Below, piece by piece: positions 38,906-47,220 of a stretch of DNA of 64,000 nt (positions are counted from its first letter, which is position 1; each line of letters opens with the position of its first letter). The notes beneath the pieces are model-generated. The model was not told where the DNA came from. It saw only the letters and a program-made list of their open reading frames with translations, and ran no database searches. Position numbers and translations under genes: made by a program. The stretch is from Mycobacterium sp. ST-F2 (GTDB lineage Bacteria > Actinomycetota > Actinomycetes > Mycobacteriales > Mycobacteriaceae): positions 1 through 64,000 of the forward strand of contig NZ_JMHT01000073.1 in the NCBI RefSeq assembly GCF_001905655.1, read 5' to 3'.

Positions 38906-40039
38906 TTACTCAGCCGGAGCAGGTGCCGGCTCGATCGGGGCAACCGGGGCCGGGCCGGGGGCCGGAGCGTTCGGCGGGGCCGGGATGCTGGCTTCCGGGC
39001 CGCCGGTCCGCGTCGAGGCGACGGCGAGCAGGGCGTCACGACCGGAGATGTCGTTGTTCTGGACCGCGTGCCAGAGCTGCCGCAGGTAGCTCATGTTGGC
39101 GCTCTCGCCCGTGTCGGTCGGCTCCATGGTCGAACCCGGGGGCAGGTTGGTCGGGCTCGCGAGGTGCGGCGTGCCGTTCGGCGGGGTCTGCAGCGCGACG
39201 GGCGCTGCCGGGGCGGGAGCCGCGGCGTCAGCAACCGGAGCCGGGGCCGGAACCGGGACAGCCGGATCGACCGGCAGGTCCTGCTTGCCGTGCAGGGCCC
39301 AGACACCGGGCTGGGCGGGAGCTTCGGTGGTGTCCCAGTTGGCGGCCTGGATCACGGGAGCGGCCTCGACAGGGGCCTCCGGGGCAGGGACCTCGACGGA
39401 GGCCTCGACAATGGGAGCCTCGACGGGCGGCGCCTCGACGACGGGGGCTTCAGGGGCCGGGGCGGGAGCCTCGGGTACGTCCAGGACCGGCGCCTCGGGG
39501 GCGGGGATCTCGTTGACGACGTTGACGATCTCCGGAGCCTCGGGGGCGGGCGCGGGCGCATCCAGGGGAGCGGCGGCTTCCTGCACCGGGGCCGGATCGG
39601 CCGGGGTGTTGAGCTCGGGGTTGTCCAGCGTGGCGGCCGGGGCGGGCTTCGGGGTGTTCACCACGTTGCGGGGGGTCGAGCGGGAAAGGCCCGTGCCGCA
39701 GACCGGCCACGCGCCGCGGCCCTGGCTGGCCAGGACGCGCTCCGCGACAGCGATCTGCTGGTCCTTGCTGGCCATGTTCGCGGCCGGGGCGTACTCGCCA
39801 CCGCCGTGGGCGCTCCAGGTGCTGGGCGAGAACTGCAGCCCGCCCTGGTAGCCGTTGCCGGTGTTGATGGCCCAGTTGCCGCCGGATTCGCAGCGGGCTA
39901 CCTGGTCCCATTCGCCGTCGGTTGCGGCGGTGGCCTGCGCGGCGAGGGCGATGCTGCCGCCGCCCAGAACGGCGCCGGTGAAGGCGATCTTCGCAACGCT
40001 GACGCTGGACGTGGTGGGTTTACGGTGGCGTCCACTCAT
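38906..40039 (-). CDS. rpfA: Resuscitation-promoting factor RpfA
   Basis: A 377-residue secreted protein. A signal peptide occupies about residues 1-38 (VAKIAFTGAVLGGGSIALAAQATAA). The Rpf lytic transglycosylase domain follows (about 40-115): DGEWDQVARCESGGNWAINTGNGYQGGLQFSPSTW, with the catalytic glutamate in ARCESG and a cysteine pair (ARC and PVCG). Residues 125-330 are a long Pro/Ala-rich repeat region (EAPAPAPEAP types), and a more ordered C-terminal tail ends it. It cleaves peptidoglycan and helps dormant cells resume growth. It corresponds to Rv0867c. Regulation is well marked: a c-di-AMP riboswitch in its leader and a CRP site upstream. Confidence 0.95.
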   Translation of the reverse strand: MSGRHRKPTTSSVSVAKIAFTGAVLGGGSIALAAQATAATDGEWDQVARCESGGNWAINTGNGYQGGLQFSPSTWSAHGGGEYAPAANMASKDQQIAVAERVLASQGRGAWPVCGTGLSRSTPRNVVNTPKPAPAATLDNPELNTPADPAPVQEAAAPLDAPAPAPEAPEIVNVVNEIPAPEAPVLDVPEAPAPAPEAPVVEAPPVEAPIVEASVEVPAPEAPVEAAPVIQAANWDTTEAPAQPGVWALHGKQDLPVDPAVPVPAPAPVADAAAPAPAAPVALQTPPNGTPHLASPTNLPPGSTMEPTDTGESANMSYLRQLWHAVQNNDISGRDALLAVASTRTGGPEASIPAPPNAPAPGPAPVAPIEPAPAPAE

Positions 40040-40061
40040 AGGAAAAGCAGTCCTCTCATCA

Positions 40062-40262
40062 ACGCCTACGAGGTCAGCTGTCGGGTTCGGGCTGGAGAGG
40101 TTGCCCGGCCTGCAAGCAGGCTTCACCCCAAGGAGCTTGCGGCTCCTGGTCCTGATTTCTTCGGTGGACCGGTTGGGTCCCCCGCCTCCATCCACGGGTT
40201 TGTCGTCGGCCGCACTTGATGGATGGAGCTAGGCGTTTCAAGTGCGGGTGCCAAAGGGTCGC
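40062..40262 (-). promoter_or_regulatory. ydaO-type c-di-AMP riboswitch in the rpfA leader
   Basis: Reading the minus strand, the leader shows the conserved blocks of the ydaO motif in order: GAAACGCC..AGC, GGGGGACCCAA, TTGGGGTGAAGCC and, near its 3' end, CCGACAGCTGACCTCGTAGG. The element ends about 23 bases before the rpfA start. ydaO-type elements upstream of actinobacterial rpf genes are known and turn expression off when c-di-AMP is high. Boundaries are approximate. Confidence 0.8.
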
Positions 40263-40438
40263 TCTGGCTTGAGAGATGACGGTATCGGGTCTGGTGGGTT
40301 CCGTCACCTCGACCGATTTTGGGCGTTTCGGCCCCGAGCAAATTATGAGAGGACGTTAAAGCCGCTGGCTGATTCGGCGTTTTCGCAGGTATCACTGCCG
40401 GTCAGGGGCGCTGCAGCCAGGTTGTTACCGATTCGTTA

Positions 40439-40454
40439 TGTGAGGCATTTCACA
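40439..40454. promoter_or_regulatory. CRP (cAMP receptor protein) site upstream of rpfA
   Basis: TGTGAGGCATTTCACA fits the mycobacterial CRP consensus TGTGA-N6-TCACA exactly. It lies at the moaD end, about 400 bases before the rpfA start codon and about 100 bases upstream of the suggested -10 box. CRP (Rv3676) control of rpfA is known in M. tuberculosis. Confidence 0.75.
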
Positions 40455-40455
40455 A

Positions 40456-40704
40456 TTAGCCGCCGGCGAAGGGGGGTAACACATCGACGGTCTGATCTGT
40501 CGCGAGCGCCGAATCCAGATCGCGCACCGCGACGCCGTCGCGCAGAAACGAGCAGCGTGTGAGCACTTTTGCCACATCTGCCCCACGTGTCCCAATGGAG
40601 TTCACCAGATCGCGGACGGTTACACCCTCAGGAAGCTGCAACGTTTCGGTCTCGATTCCGGTTGCGGCCTTCGCAGCAGCGAAATAGCGCACCGTCACCA
40701 GCAA
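40456..40704 (-). CDS. moaD: Molybdopterin synthase sulfur carrier subunit MoaD
   Basis: An 82-residue ubiquitin-like sulfur carrier. VTVRYFAAAKAATGIETETLQLPEGVTVRDLV opens the fold, and the protein ends DVLPPFAGG, with the terminal Gly-Gly that is thiocarboxylated. It donates sulfur to MoaE. The TTG at 40704 is chosen because GAGG lies nine bases upstream; a TTG at 40713 and a GTG at 40698 are possible. It is 12 bases after moaA in the same direction. Equivalent to moaD2 (Rv0868c). Confidence 0.88.
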   Translation of the reverse strand: MLVTVRYFAAAKAATGIETETLQLPEGVTVRDLVNSIGTRGADVAKVLTRCSFLRDGVAVRDLDSALATDQTVDVLPPFAGG

Positions 40705-40715
40705 GTCGGACAACC

Positions 40716-41777
40716 TCAGCCGCCGATCGCACTCATCGGCCGGGCCGGCTGGACGAACCCGGGATCGTTGATTCCGTGGCCCGCCGGCTTGGCCCACATC
40801 GCGGCCCGCCACGCGGCTTCCAGCGCGTCGTCGTCGGCGCCCCCGCGCAGCAACGCGCGCAGGTCCGTCTCCTGCTGCGAGAACAGGCAGCTACGCACCT
40901 GGCCGTCGGCCGTCAGCCGGGTGCGGTCGCAGGTGCCGCAGAACGCCGCGGAGACCGACGCGATGACGCCGACGGTGCCCAGCACGGCGCCGTCTTCGTG
41001 GACCTGCCAGAGCTCGGCCGGTGCGGAGCCGCGCGGAGCCGGGTCCGGGCGGAGGCTGAATTCGCGTCGCAGCGCCGCCAGGATCTGATCGGCCTGCAGT
41101 ACCGAACCCCGCTGCCAGTGGTGCCCGGCATCCAGCGGCATCTGCTCGATGATCCGCAACTGGTAGCCGTGCTCGAGGCAGAAGCGCAGCAGCGCCGGAG
41201 CGTCGTCCAGGCCCGTTTCCGGGTCGAGCACCGCATTGACCTTCACGGGGTTCAGCCCGGCGTCCTTCGCCGCAGCCAGACTCTCCAGCACCTCGGGGAG
41301 CCGACGGCGACGGGTGATGGCCGCGAACCGGTCCGGATCGAGGGTGTCCAGCGAGACGTTGACCCGGTTCAGCCCGGCCTTCTTCAGCGCGGCGGCCCGC
41401 TTGGCCAACCCGATGCCGTTGGTCGTCACGGCGATTCCGGGCCGCGGCTGCAGCTCGGCGGCCGCGGCGACGACGTCCTCCAGATGCGGCGACAGCATCG
41501 GCTCACCGCCGGTGAACCGGATGCCCGTGATGCCCAGGCGCGTCACGGCCACGCGGATGAGCCGCGTCAGCTCTTCGAGAGTCAGCAGGTCGCGGCCGGG
41601 CAGCCAGTCCAGCCCCTCGGCCGGCATGCAATAGGTACAGCGCAAGTTGCACCGGTCGGTCAGGGAGACCCGCAGGTCGGCGGCGACGCGGCCGTACGTG
41701 TCGATCAATGGCCCCGTCGCCGGGGCCGGACCGACAGGCCGCGCGATGGTCGGGAGGCCGAGTGGCGTGAGTGTCAT
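40716..41777 (-). CDS. moaA: GTP 3',8-cyclase MoaA (radical SAM)
   Basis: A 353-residue radical-SAM enzyme. The N-terminal cluster motif CNLRCTYC is at about residues 43-50, followed by GIRFTGGEP. The C-terminal cluster motif is CGTCDRTRLTADGQVRSC, and the conserved Gly-Gly ends the protein (SAIGG). It turns GTP into 3',8-cyclo-GTP, the first step of molybdopterin synthesis. The ATG overlaps the YccF stop as ATGA. Equivalent to moaA2 (Rv0869c). Confidence 0.95.
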   Translation of the reverse strand: MTLTPLGLPTIARPVGPAPATGPLIDTYGRVAADLRVSLTDRCNLRCTYCMPAEGLDWLPGRDLLTLEELTRLIRVAVTRLGITGIRFTGGEPMLSPHLEDVVAAAAELQPRPGIAVTTNGIGLAKRAAALKKAGLNRVNVSLDTLDPDRFAAITRRRRLPEVLESLAAAKDAGLNPVKVNAVLDPETGLDDAPALLRFCLEHGYQLRIIEQMPLDAGHHWQRGSVLQADQILAALRREFSLRPDPAPRGSAPAELWQVHEDGAVLGTVGVIASVSAAFCGTCDRTRLTADGQVRSCLFSQQETDLRALLRGGADDDALEAAWRAAMWAKPAGHGINDPGFVQPARPMSAIGG

Positions 41778-42178
41778 TGCTGCCAGGCCGGCGCGGGGTG
41801 CGTCTGATCGACCGGGACGATCTGCTTGCCCAGGGGCAGCAGTGACACCGGGATCAACTTGAGATTGGCCAGGGCCAACGGGATACCCACGATGGTCAGG
41901 GCCTGGGCGATGGCCGTGGCGATGTGGCCCAGGACCAACCACCAGCCGCACAGCACCAGCCAGATCACATTGCCGACCAGCGCCCCCGGGCGCGGGCCGG
42001 GTTTGTCGACGACCGTCTGCCCGAAGGGCCACAGTGCGTAGACGCCGATGCGGGCCGCGGCGACACCGAACGGGATGGTGATGATCAGAACGAAGCAGAT
42101 CAGAGCGGCGAGGAAGTAGCCGAGCGCCAGCCAGAAGCCGCCGAAAACCAGCCAGATGATGTTCAGGACCAGGCGCAT
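41774..42178 (-). CDS. YccF family membrane protein with a duplicated domain
   Basis: A 134-residue inner-membrane protein, equivalent to Rv0870c. The pattern NIIWLVFGGFWLALGYFLAA..TIPFG is repeated as NVIWLVLCGWWLVLGHIATA..TIVGIP, two YccF repeats of about 50 residues each with two membrane helices per repeat. The function is unknown. It is the first gene of the YccF-moaA-moaD operon, stop/start coupled to moaA, which is an odd partner for a cofactor pathway. Confidence 0.85.
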   Translation of the reverse strand: MRLVLNIIWLVFGGFWLALGYFLAALICFVLIITIPFGVAAARIGVYALWPFGQTVVDKPGPRPGALVGNVIWLVLCGWWLVLGHIATAIAQALTIVGIPLALANLKLIPVSLLPLGKQIVPVDQTHPAPAWQQ

Positions 42179-42328
42179 GTCACCTCCTACAGGTAGAACC
42201 TTCAGCCTACCGAGTAATGGGGATGCTGCGATCTGAGGTGGCCGAGTAGAATCAACAGCCAACGCGTCCTGCGTAGGCGGGGCGCTTTCGTTATGTAACC
42301 GTATGTTGAGAACGAGCAGGTGAGACCA

Positions 42329-42739
42329 GTGCCAAGCGGCCGGGTTAAGTGGTACGACACGGAGAAGGGCTTCGGCTTCCTCTCTCAGGAAGAGGGCGAG
42401 GACGTCTACGTCCGGTCTTCGGCGCTGCCCGCCGGGGTTGAAGGTCTCAAGGCCGGCCAGCGCGTCGAATTCGGCGTCGCCGCCGGGCGTCGGGGTCCGC
42501 AGGCGCTGAGCCTCAAGCTGATCGACCCGCCGCCGAGCCTGTCGCGCACCCGCCGCGAGGCGTCGGCCCCCGAGCACAAGCACACGCCGGACGAGCTGCA
42601 CGGCATGGTGTCGGACATGATCACCCTCCTCGAGGACGTGGTGCAGTCCGAGCTGCGCCGGGGCCGCTACCCCGACCGCAAGACCGCCCGCAAGGTGTCC
42701 GAGGTGGTCAAGGCCGTCGCGCGCGAGCTCGACGCCTGA
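42329..42739 (+). CDS. cspB: Cold shock domain protein with C-terminal extension
   Basis: A 136-residue protein. Residues 1-65 are a cold shock domain with both RNA-binding motifs (KWYDTEKGFGFLSQ and DVYVRSSAL). Residues 75-136 are an additional helical domain (HTPDELHGMVSDMITLLEDVVQSELRRGRYPDRKTARKVSEVVKAVARELD), giving the length of mycobacterial CspB (Rv0871) rather than of the short CspA. It binds single-stranded RNA or DNA. The GTG at 42329 is chosen because AGCAGG lies upstream at good spacing and matches the known protein start; a GTG at 42320 lies within that site. Confidence 0.9.
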   Translation: MPSGRVKWYDTEKGFGFLSQEEGEDVYVRSSALPAGVEGLKAGQRVEFGVAAGRRGPQALSLKLIDPPPSLSRTRREASAPEHKHTPDELHGMVSDMITLLEDVVQSELRRGRYPDRKTARKVSEVVKAVARELDA

Positions 42740-42753
42740 TCCCTGCGCCGAAC

Positions 42754-42800
42754 GTTGGCTTGTGGTCGCGAATCGACTGATTTCTCGCACACAAGCCAAC
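42754..42800. repeat. Long inverted repeat B2 (GTTGGCTTGTG family)
   Basis: Arms 42754-42772 and 42782-42800 are perfect over the outer 11 bases (GTTGGCTTGTG with CACAAGCCAAC) and partly paired inside. The same outer core forms repeat B1 at 15790-15846. It lies 14 bases after the cspB stop and just before the start of the next gene, which runs in the same direction. Confidence 0.75.
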
Positions 42801-42822
42801 TTTGGGCGGGCAGACTGGGGCG

Positions 42823-43827
42823 GTGTCCTACGTCAACCCCGGTTCTGAATACACCCGCGACACGAACTACATCAGCACCCGGATAACGGCCGACGGCCGT
42901 GACGGGTACCCCGTCGAGCCCGGCCGGTACCGGTTGATCGTCGCCAGGGCGTGTCCGTGGGCCAATCGCGCGATCATCGTCCGCCGGCTGCTGGGGCTGG
43001 AAGATGTTCTCTCCATTGGTTTTTGCGGGCCTACGCACGACCAGCGCAGCTGGACGTTCGACCTCGATCCCGGTGGTGTGGACCCGGTGCTGAAGATTCC
43101 GCGGCTGCAGGACGCCTACTTCAAACGCGATCCGAACTACCCCAAGGGCATCACGGTGCCGGCCATCGTCGATGTGCCCAACGGAGCCGTCGCGACCAAT
43201 GACTTCCCGCAGCTGACGCTGGACCTGTCCACCGAATGGACGCAGTACCACCGCGACGGTGCGCCGCAGCTGTACCCCGAGCACCTGCGCGACGAGATCG
43301 ACACCGTCGCCAAGCGCGTCTACACCGAGGTCAACAACGGCGTCTACCGCTGCGGGTTCTCGGGGTCACAGGAGTCGTACGACGCGGCCTACGACAGGCT
43401 GTTCACCGCGCTGGACTGGTTGGCCGAAAGGCTCAGCGGCCAAAGGTATCTGGTGGGCGACACCATCACCGAGGCCGACGTGCGGCTGTTCACCACCCTG
43501 GCCCGGTTCGATCCGGTCTATCACGGGCACTTCAAATGCAACCGGTCCAAGCTCAGCGAGATGCCGGTGTTGTGGGCGTACGCCCGGGACCTGTTCCAGA
43601 CGCCCGGCTTCGGCGACACCGTCGACTTCGTGCAGATCAAGCAGCACTACTACATCGTGCACGCCGACATCAATCCGACGCAGATCGTCCCGAAGGGACC
43701 CGAGCTGGCGGACTGGTTGACACCGCACGGCCGGGAAGCGTTGGGCGGCAGGCCTTTCGGTGACGGTACTCCGCCGGGTCCGGTCCGCGAGGGTGAGCGG
43801 GTGCCGGTCGGCCACGGCGCCTCGTAG
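42823..43827 (+). CDS. Xi-class glutathione S-transferase-like protein (glutathionyl-hydroquinone reductase family)
   Basis: A 334-residue protein. The thioredoxin-fold half carries the active-site CPWA (Cys44) of xi-class enzymes, in the motif VARACPWANRAIIVRRLLGLE. The helical half has NNGVYRCGFSGSQESYDAAYDRLFTALDWLAERL and QRYLVGDTITEADVRLFTTLARFDPVYHGHFKCN, also diagnostic. Relatives use glutathione to reduce glutathionyl-hydroquinones. Mycobacteria use mycothiol instead, so a mycothiol-conjugate reductase role is inferred. The GTG at 42823 is the assumed start; a TTG at 42802 lies within repeat B2's flank. Confidence 0.85.
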   Translation: MSYVNPGSEYTRDTNYISTRITADGRDGYPVEPGRYRLIVARACPWANRAIIVRRLLGLEDVLSIGFCGPTHDQRSWTFDLDPGGVDPVLKIPRLQDAYFKRDPNYPKGITVPAIVDVPNGAVATNDFPQLTLDLSTEWTQYHRDGAPQLYPEHLRDEIDTVAKRVYTEVNNGVYRCGFSGSQESYDAAYDRLFTALDWLAERLSGQRYLVGDTITEADVRLFTTLARFDPVYHGHFKCNRSKLSEMPVLWAYARDLFQTPGFGDTVDFVQIKQHYYIVHADINPTQIVPKGPELADWLTPHGREALGGRPFGDGTPPGPVREGERVPVGHGAS

Positions 43828-43918
43828 CGCGAACAGTCCCCCGCAAGCGGGCGGTACCCCCAGTAACACTGTCGTTCTCGTCCGGGAAATGACAGTTTTA
43901 CGTCTTCTCGCGAGGGGA

Positions 43919-44401
43919 CTACGGCCAGACGGTCCGCACCGACCATTCGGCGTGCGGCAGCGGGAATTCGTTGCCGTCGGAATCGCGGGCCAGCGTGGGC
44001 AGCTGGACGGCGAGGCCGAGCAGCTTGCCGTGCAAGGGGTCGACGGTCGGGATGGTGACCGCCAGCCGCTGGTTCGGCCGGAACTCGCTGACGGTGGAAC
44101 CGCCGTCCTCGTAGGCCAGCAACAGCACCCAGGGCGCCCGCGCGACGGGCTCGGGCACCGACAGCTGAATGGGGTGCCGCGCCGTCACGTCCAGCTCGCC
44201 TGTGGTCGCGGGGACGTCGCAGGACTTCAGGTGCACGTCGCAGTAGCGGTAGGGCCCGACCCGGGCGAGCTGGCCGTCGGTGAAGGCACTGATCTCGGGG
44301 AAGTCGGGACCCTGGTGCCGCGTCAGCCGCCAGACCAGGACACCTGTGGCCGTCGCCGACAGCACCGCGACCACTGCCAACAGCGCGAGAACTCGTTTCA
44401 T
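43919..44401 (-). CDS. DUF2771 family exported protein
   Basis: A 160-residue protein with an N-terminal membrane anchor or signal (residues 3-24: VLALLAVVAVLSATATGVLVW) and an extracytoplasmic domain with a likely disulfide (YRYCDVHLKSCDVP). It corresponds to Rv0875c. The ATG at 44401 overlaps the stop of the MFS gene as ATGA and has AAGGA at good distance; an ATG two codons upstream gives the 162 residues of the M. tuberculosis protein. The function is unknown. Confidence 0.85.
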   Translation of the reverse strand: MKRVLALLAVVAVLSATATGVLVWRLTRHQGPDFPEISAFTDGQLARVGPYRYCDVHLKSCDVPATTGELDVTARHPIQLSVPEPVARAPWVLLLAYEDGGSTVSEFRPNQRLAVTIPTVDPLHGKLLGLAVQLPTLARDSDGNEFPLPHAEWSVRTVWP

Positions 44402-46128
44402 ATCCATCCTTGACGCGCCCCGGGCATTGCCGCGGGATCGGGCCGTGGTCCTTCCTGCTCGGCGAGTACGGGCCGGTTGCCGCCGAAGCCCGGGATCAGT
44501 GAGCCACCGTTGTAGCTCACGAGGGTCTGGGCGAGCCCGGGGATCAGCAGGGCGCTGACCGCGGTGAACCCGACCCAGAGGTCGGTATAGATCAGCACAC
44601 CGACGGCGCCGCCGACCACCCAGGCCAACTGCAGCACCGACTCGGACCGGCCGAAGGCCGACGCCCGGGACGCCTCGGGCAGGTCGTGCTGCAGCGAGGC
44701 GTCCAGCGACGCCTTGGAGATCGCCGTGGCGGCCGAGGTGATCAGCGCGGCGGCCGCGGCCACCATCAGGTTGCCGGCCACCGCGGCGGCGATTGCGGCA
44801 GCGGTGACGATGACGGTTGCGCGCACGACCACCTGCGCGGGATGCCCCAATTTGAGGCGGGCACTGGCGATGTTGCCGGCGAAGTTCCCGATGCCGGCGG
44901 CGGCGCCGATGAGGCCGAGGATCTTCAGCTGTTCCCACGCACCCGCGTCGTGCGACTTGGCGACGAACGCGGGGTAGAGGAACAGAAAGCCGACGAGCAC
45001 CTTGATGGTGCAGTTGCCCCACAGTGACGTGATGATGTTGCGGCCCAACGGCTGTCGCGGGGACTTGTCGTGATGCGGATGTCGCAGCTGCTCGGTAGGC
45101 GCGTGATACGACAGCGTCGCCGGCACCTCACCCTCGGTGACCTCGACCCACTTGGGGATGCGCATTGTCAGGACGGCGCCCGCGACCGCCACGACGGCGA
45201 CGACGTAGAGCGCGCCCGGCAGATGCATCAGGCCGAAGGTGTACTCGAACGCGGCTGCGACGCCACCGCCCAGACCGGTGCCACCGAGCAGCCCGAACAT
45301 GGTGAGCCGGGAATTGACCCGGACCAGGTCGATCGTCGGTGGCAGCACACGTGGCGTCACGGCGCTGCGCAGCACGCTGAACGACTTGGACAGCACCATC
45401 ATCCCCAGCGCGCACGGGTAGAGCACCCACGGGGGATAGCTGCCCGTGGCGCCGTCGTAGTTGCCGATCAGCACCAGCGCCAGCACCACGCGCAGCGCGA
45501 ACGACACCGCAAGGGCGACGCGCCGGCCGTGCTGCACGCGGTCCAGCGCCGGCCCGATGAGCGGGGCGATCACCGCGAACGGCGCAATGGTGATGAGCAG
45601 GTACAGGGCCACCTTGCTCTTGGACTCACCTGAGGCCGCCGCGAAGAACAGCGTGTTGGCGAGCGCGATGCCCATCGCCGCGTCGAGCGCGTTGTTCGCG
45701 ACGACGGGCCACGTCAGCGCCGTCAGACCGGATTTGTCGGCGCCGTCGGCCGTCGCGGCCCGGTGCACCAGGCCATACACCTTGGTGCCCATCTCACGGC
45801 TGCGCTGCGCGGCGGCCCGGGTGACGGTGATCTTCTCGCCGCCCGCGGGGCCGCGGCGCCGGTCGTCGTCATCGCGGCGCCGGTCGTCGTAGCCGTCGTC
45901 GTATCCACGGTCGTAGCCATGGCCGTCGTGGTGATCGTCGTCGAGCGGCGGCAGCCAGCGGTTGTCGCTGTGCGACGACGACCCCCGCGGCGGCGGCCGG
46001 CGGCGGGCCTGACCAGGATCGCTCGGGTAATTGGCCATGCCCGGATGCTCTTCGTCATCGCGGCGCGGTGGGCGCGGCGGGTAGTAACGGGGATCCCCCG
46101 ACCTCCCGGCATCCCGCGGTCCACTCAT
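44398..46128 (-). CDS. MFS transporter with long acidic/basic cytosolic tail (Rv0876c-like)
   Basis: A 576-residue protein. The first 100 residues are disordered, Pro/Arg-rich, then a striking run of Asp, His, Tyr and Arg (about 62-95). Residues 120-560 have about 12 membrane helices of the major facilitator type, with a GPALDRVQHGRR loop A signature after helix 2 and a long central loop. The substrate is unknown. It is stop/start coupled with the DUF2771 gene downstream, which suggests a joint function at the membrane. It is divergent from the DUF3027 gene. Confidence 0.85.
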   Translation of the reverse strand: MSGPRDAGRSGDPRYYPPRPPRRDDEEHPGMANYPSDPGQARRRPPPRGSSSHSDNRWLPPLDDDHHDGHGYDRGYDDGYDDRRRDDDDRRRGPAGGEKITVTRAAAQRSREMGTKVYGLVHRAATADGADKSGLTALTWPVVANNALDAAMGIALANTLFFAAASGESKSKVALYLLITIAPFAVIAPLIGPALDRVQHGRRVALAVSFALRVVLALVLIGNYDGATGSYPPWVLYPCALGMMVLSKSFSVLRSAVTPRVLPPTIDLVRVNSRLTMFGLLGGTGLGGGVAAAFEYTFGLMHLPGALYVVAVVAVAGAVLTMRIPKWVEVTEGEVPATLSYHAPTEQLRHPHHDKSPRQPLGRNIITSLWGNCTIKVLVGFLFLYPAFVAKSHDAGAWEQLKILGLIGAAAGIGNFAGNIASARLKLGHPAQVVVRATVIVTAAAIAAAVAGNLMVAAAAALITSAATAISKASLDASLQHDLPEASRASAFGRSESVLQLAWVVGGAVGVLIYTDLWVGFTAVSALLIPGLAQTLVSYNGGSLIPGFGGNRPVLAEQEGPRPDPAAMPGARQGWI

Positions 46129-46215
46129 GAGCACGATTGTTCCCCATGCTGCCGACGGCGGCGCGCAGGCAGGCGGTGTGGCCTTGTCCTGGGTGGTCAG
46201 GCAGTATTGATCACG

Positions 46216-47217
46216 ATGGACATGCCCAATGACACCGAATCGGCAGCCGTGACGCCGGACGAGTCGACGCCGCCCGAGGCGCCGGTCGAGGTGCCGACCC
46301 CTGAAGCCGCCGTGGAATCCGTCGACGCCGTCGAAGCTCCCGCCGAGGCACCGGAATCGGCCGAAGTGCCCGAGACCGTCGATGAGCCGCAGGCTGAGGA
46401 ACCCGCCGCGGCTGCCGAAGCCCCCGAGGACGTCGCCGTGGTCGAAGAGGCACCGGCTGACGACGAGGCGCCGGCCGTCGAAGAGGCCGAGCTGCCCGAC
46501 CTGACCCCGATCCTGATGGGCGCGGTCGATCAGGCCCGGGCCGCCATCGTCGAATTCAGTGGCGACGGCGTCGTCGGCGACTATCTGGGCGCGACCTTCG
46601 ACGACCCGGCCTCGGTGACGCATCGGTTCCTGGCCTCGCTGCCCGGCTACCACGGGTGGCAGTGGGCAGTGGTGCTGGCGACCTACCCGGGCGCCGACCA
46701 CACGACCGTCAGTGAAGTGGTGCTGGTGCCGGGCCCGGATGCGCTGCTGGCCCCGCAGTGGGTGCCGTGGAACGAGCGGGTGCAGCCCGGCGACCTGAGC
46801 CCCGGTGATCTACTGGCCCCGCCGCCCAACGATCCCCGGCTGGTGCCCGGCTACCTGGCGTCCGGTGACCCCGAGCTGGACGAGATTGCCGGTGAGATCG
46901 GCTTCGGGCGCAAGCAGGTGCTCAGCGAATGGGGCCGGACCGATGCCGCGCAGCGCTGGCACGAGGGCGACTTCGGGCCGAACTCCGCCATGGCTCGCGC
47001 CACCCGCCGGACCTGCCGGGGCTGCGGCTTCTTCGTGCCGCTGTCGGGGTCGCTCGGCCTGGTGTTCGGTGTCTGCGCCAACGAACTGTCCGCTGACGGA
47101 CGCGTCGTGTCGGCGGAGTACGGCTGTGGCGCCCACTCGGACACGCCGCCGCCGGAGCCCATCGGCTCTCCGGCGTTCGAGCCGTTCGACGACGGCGTGC
47201 TCGACCTCGGTACTTAG
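46216..47217 (+). CDS. DUF3027 family protein with acidic N-terminal extension
   Basis: A 333-residue protein like Rv0877 (about 262 residues), longer because of a Glu/Pro/Ala-rich first 95 residues with repeated EAP and VEE units. The conserved part starts LPDLTPILMGAVDQARAAIVE; towards the end CRGCGFFVPLSGSLGLVFGVCANELS and YGCGAHSD make a likely zinc-binding site (CxxC, C, CxxH). The function is unknown. A second ATG at 46222 is an equal start candidate. Confidence 0.85.
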   Translation: MDMPNDTESAAVTPDESTPPEAPVEVPTPEAAVESVDAVEAPAEAPESAEVPETVDEPQAEEPAAAAEAPEDVAVVEEAPADDEAPAVEEAELPDLTPILMGAVDQARAAIVEFSGDGVVGDYLGATFDDPASVTHRFLASLPGYHGWQWAVVLATYPGADHTTVSEVVLVPGPDALLAPQWVPWNERVQPGDLSPGDLLAPPPNDPRLVPGYLASGDPELDEIAGEIGFGRKQVLSEWGRTDAAQRWHEGDFGPNSAMARATRRTCRGCGFFVPLSGSLGLVFGVCANELSADGRVVSAEYGCGAHSDTPPPEPIGSPAFEPFDDGVLDLGT

Positions 47218-47220
47218 TTT

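Larger units (their letters stand above)
40040..40455 (-). other. rpfA upstream region (416 bases)
   Basis: The gap between rpfA and moaD. Its rpfA-proximal half is the riboswitch; the distal half (about 40263-40455) is AT-richer and must contain the rpfA promoter, with a CATAAT on the minus strand near 40341-40346 as a possible -10 box, and the CRP-type site next to the moaD stop. No gene was seen. Confidence 0.6.

Noticed and set aside
45763..46215. Upstream extension of the DUF3027 frame
   Set aside because: It is antisense to the start of the MFS gene; the ATG at 46216 matches the known protein type.
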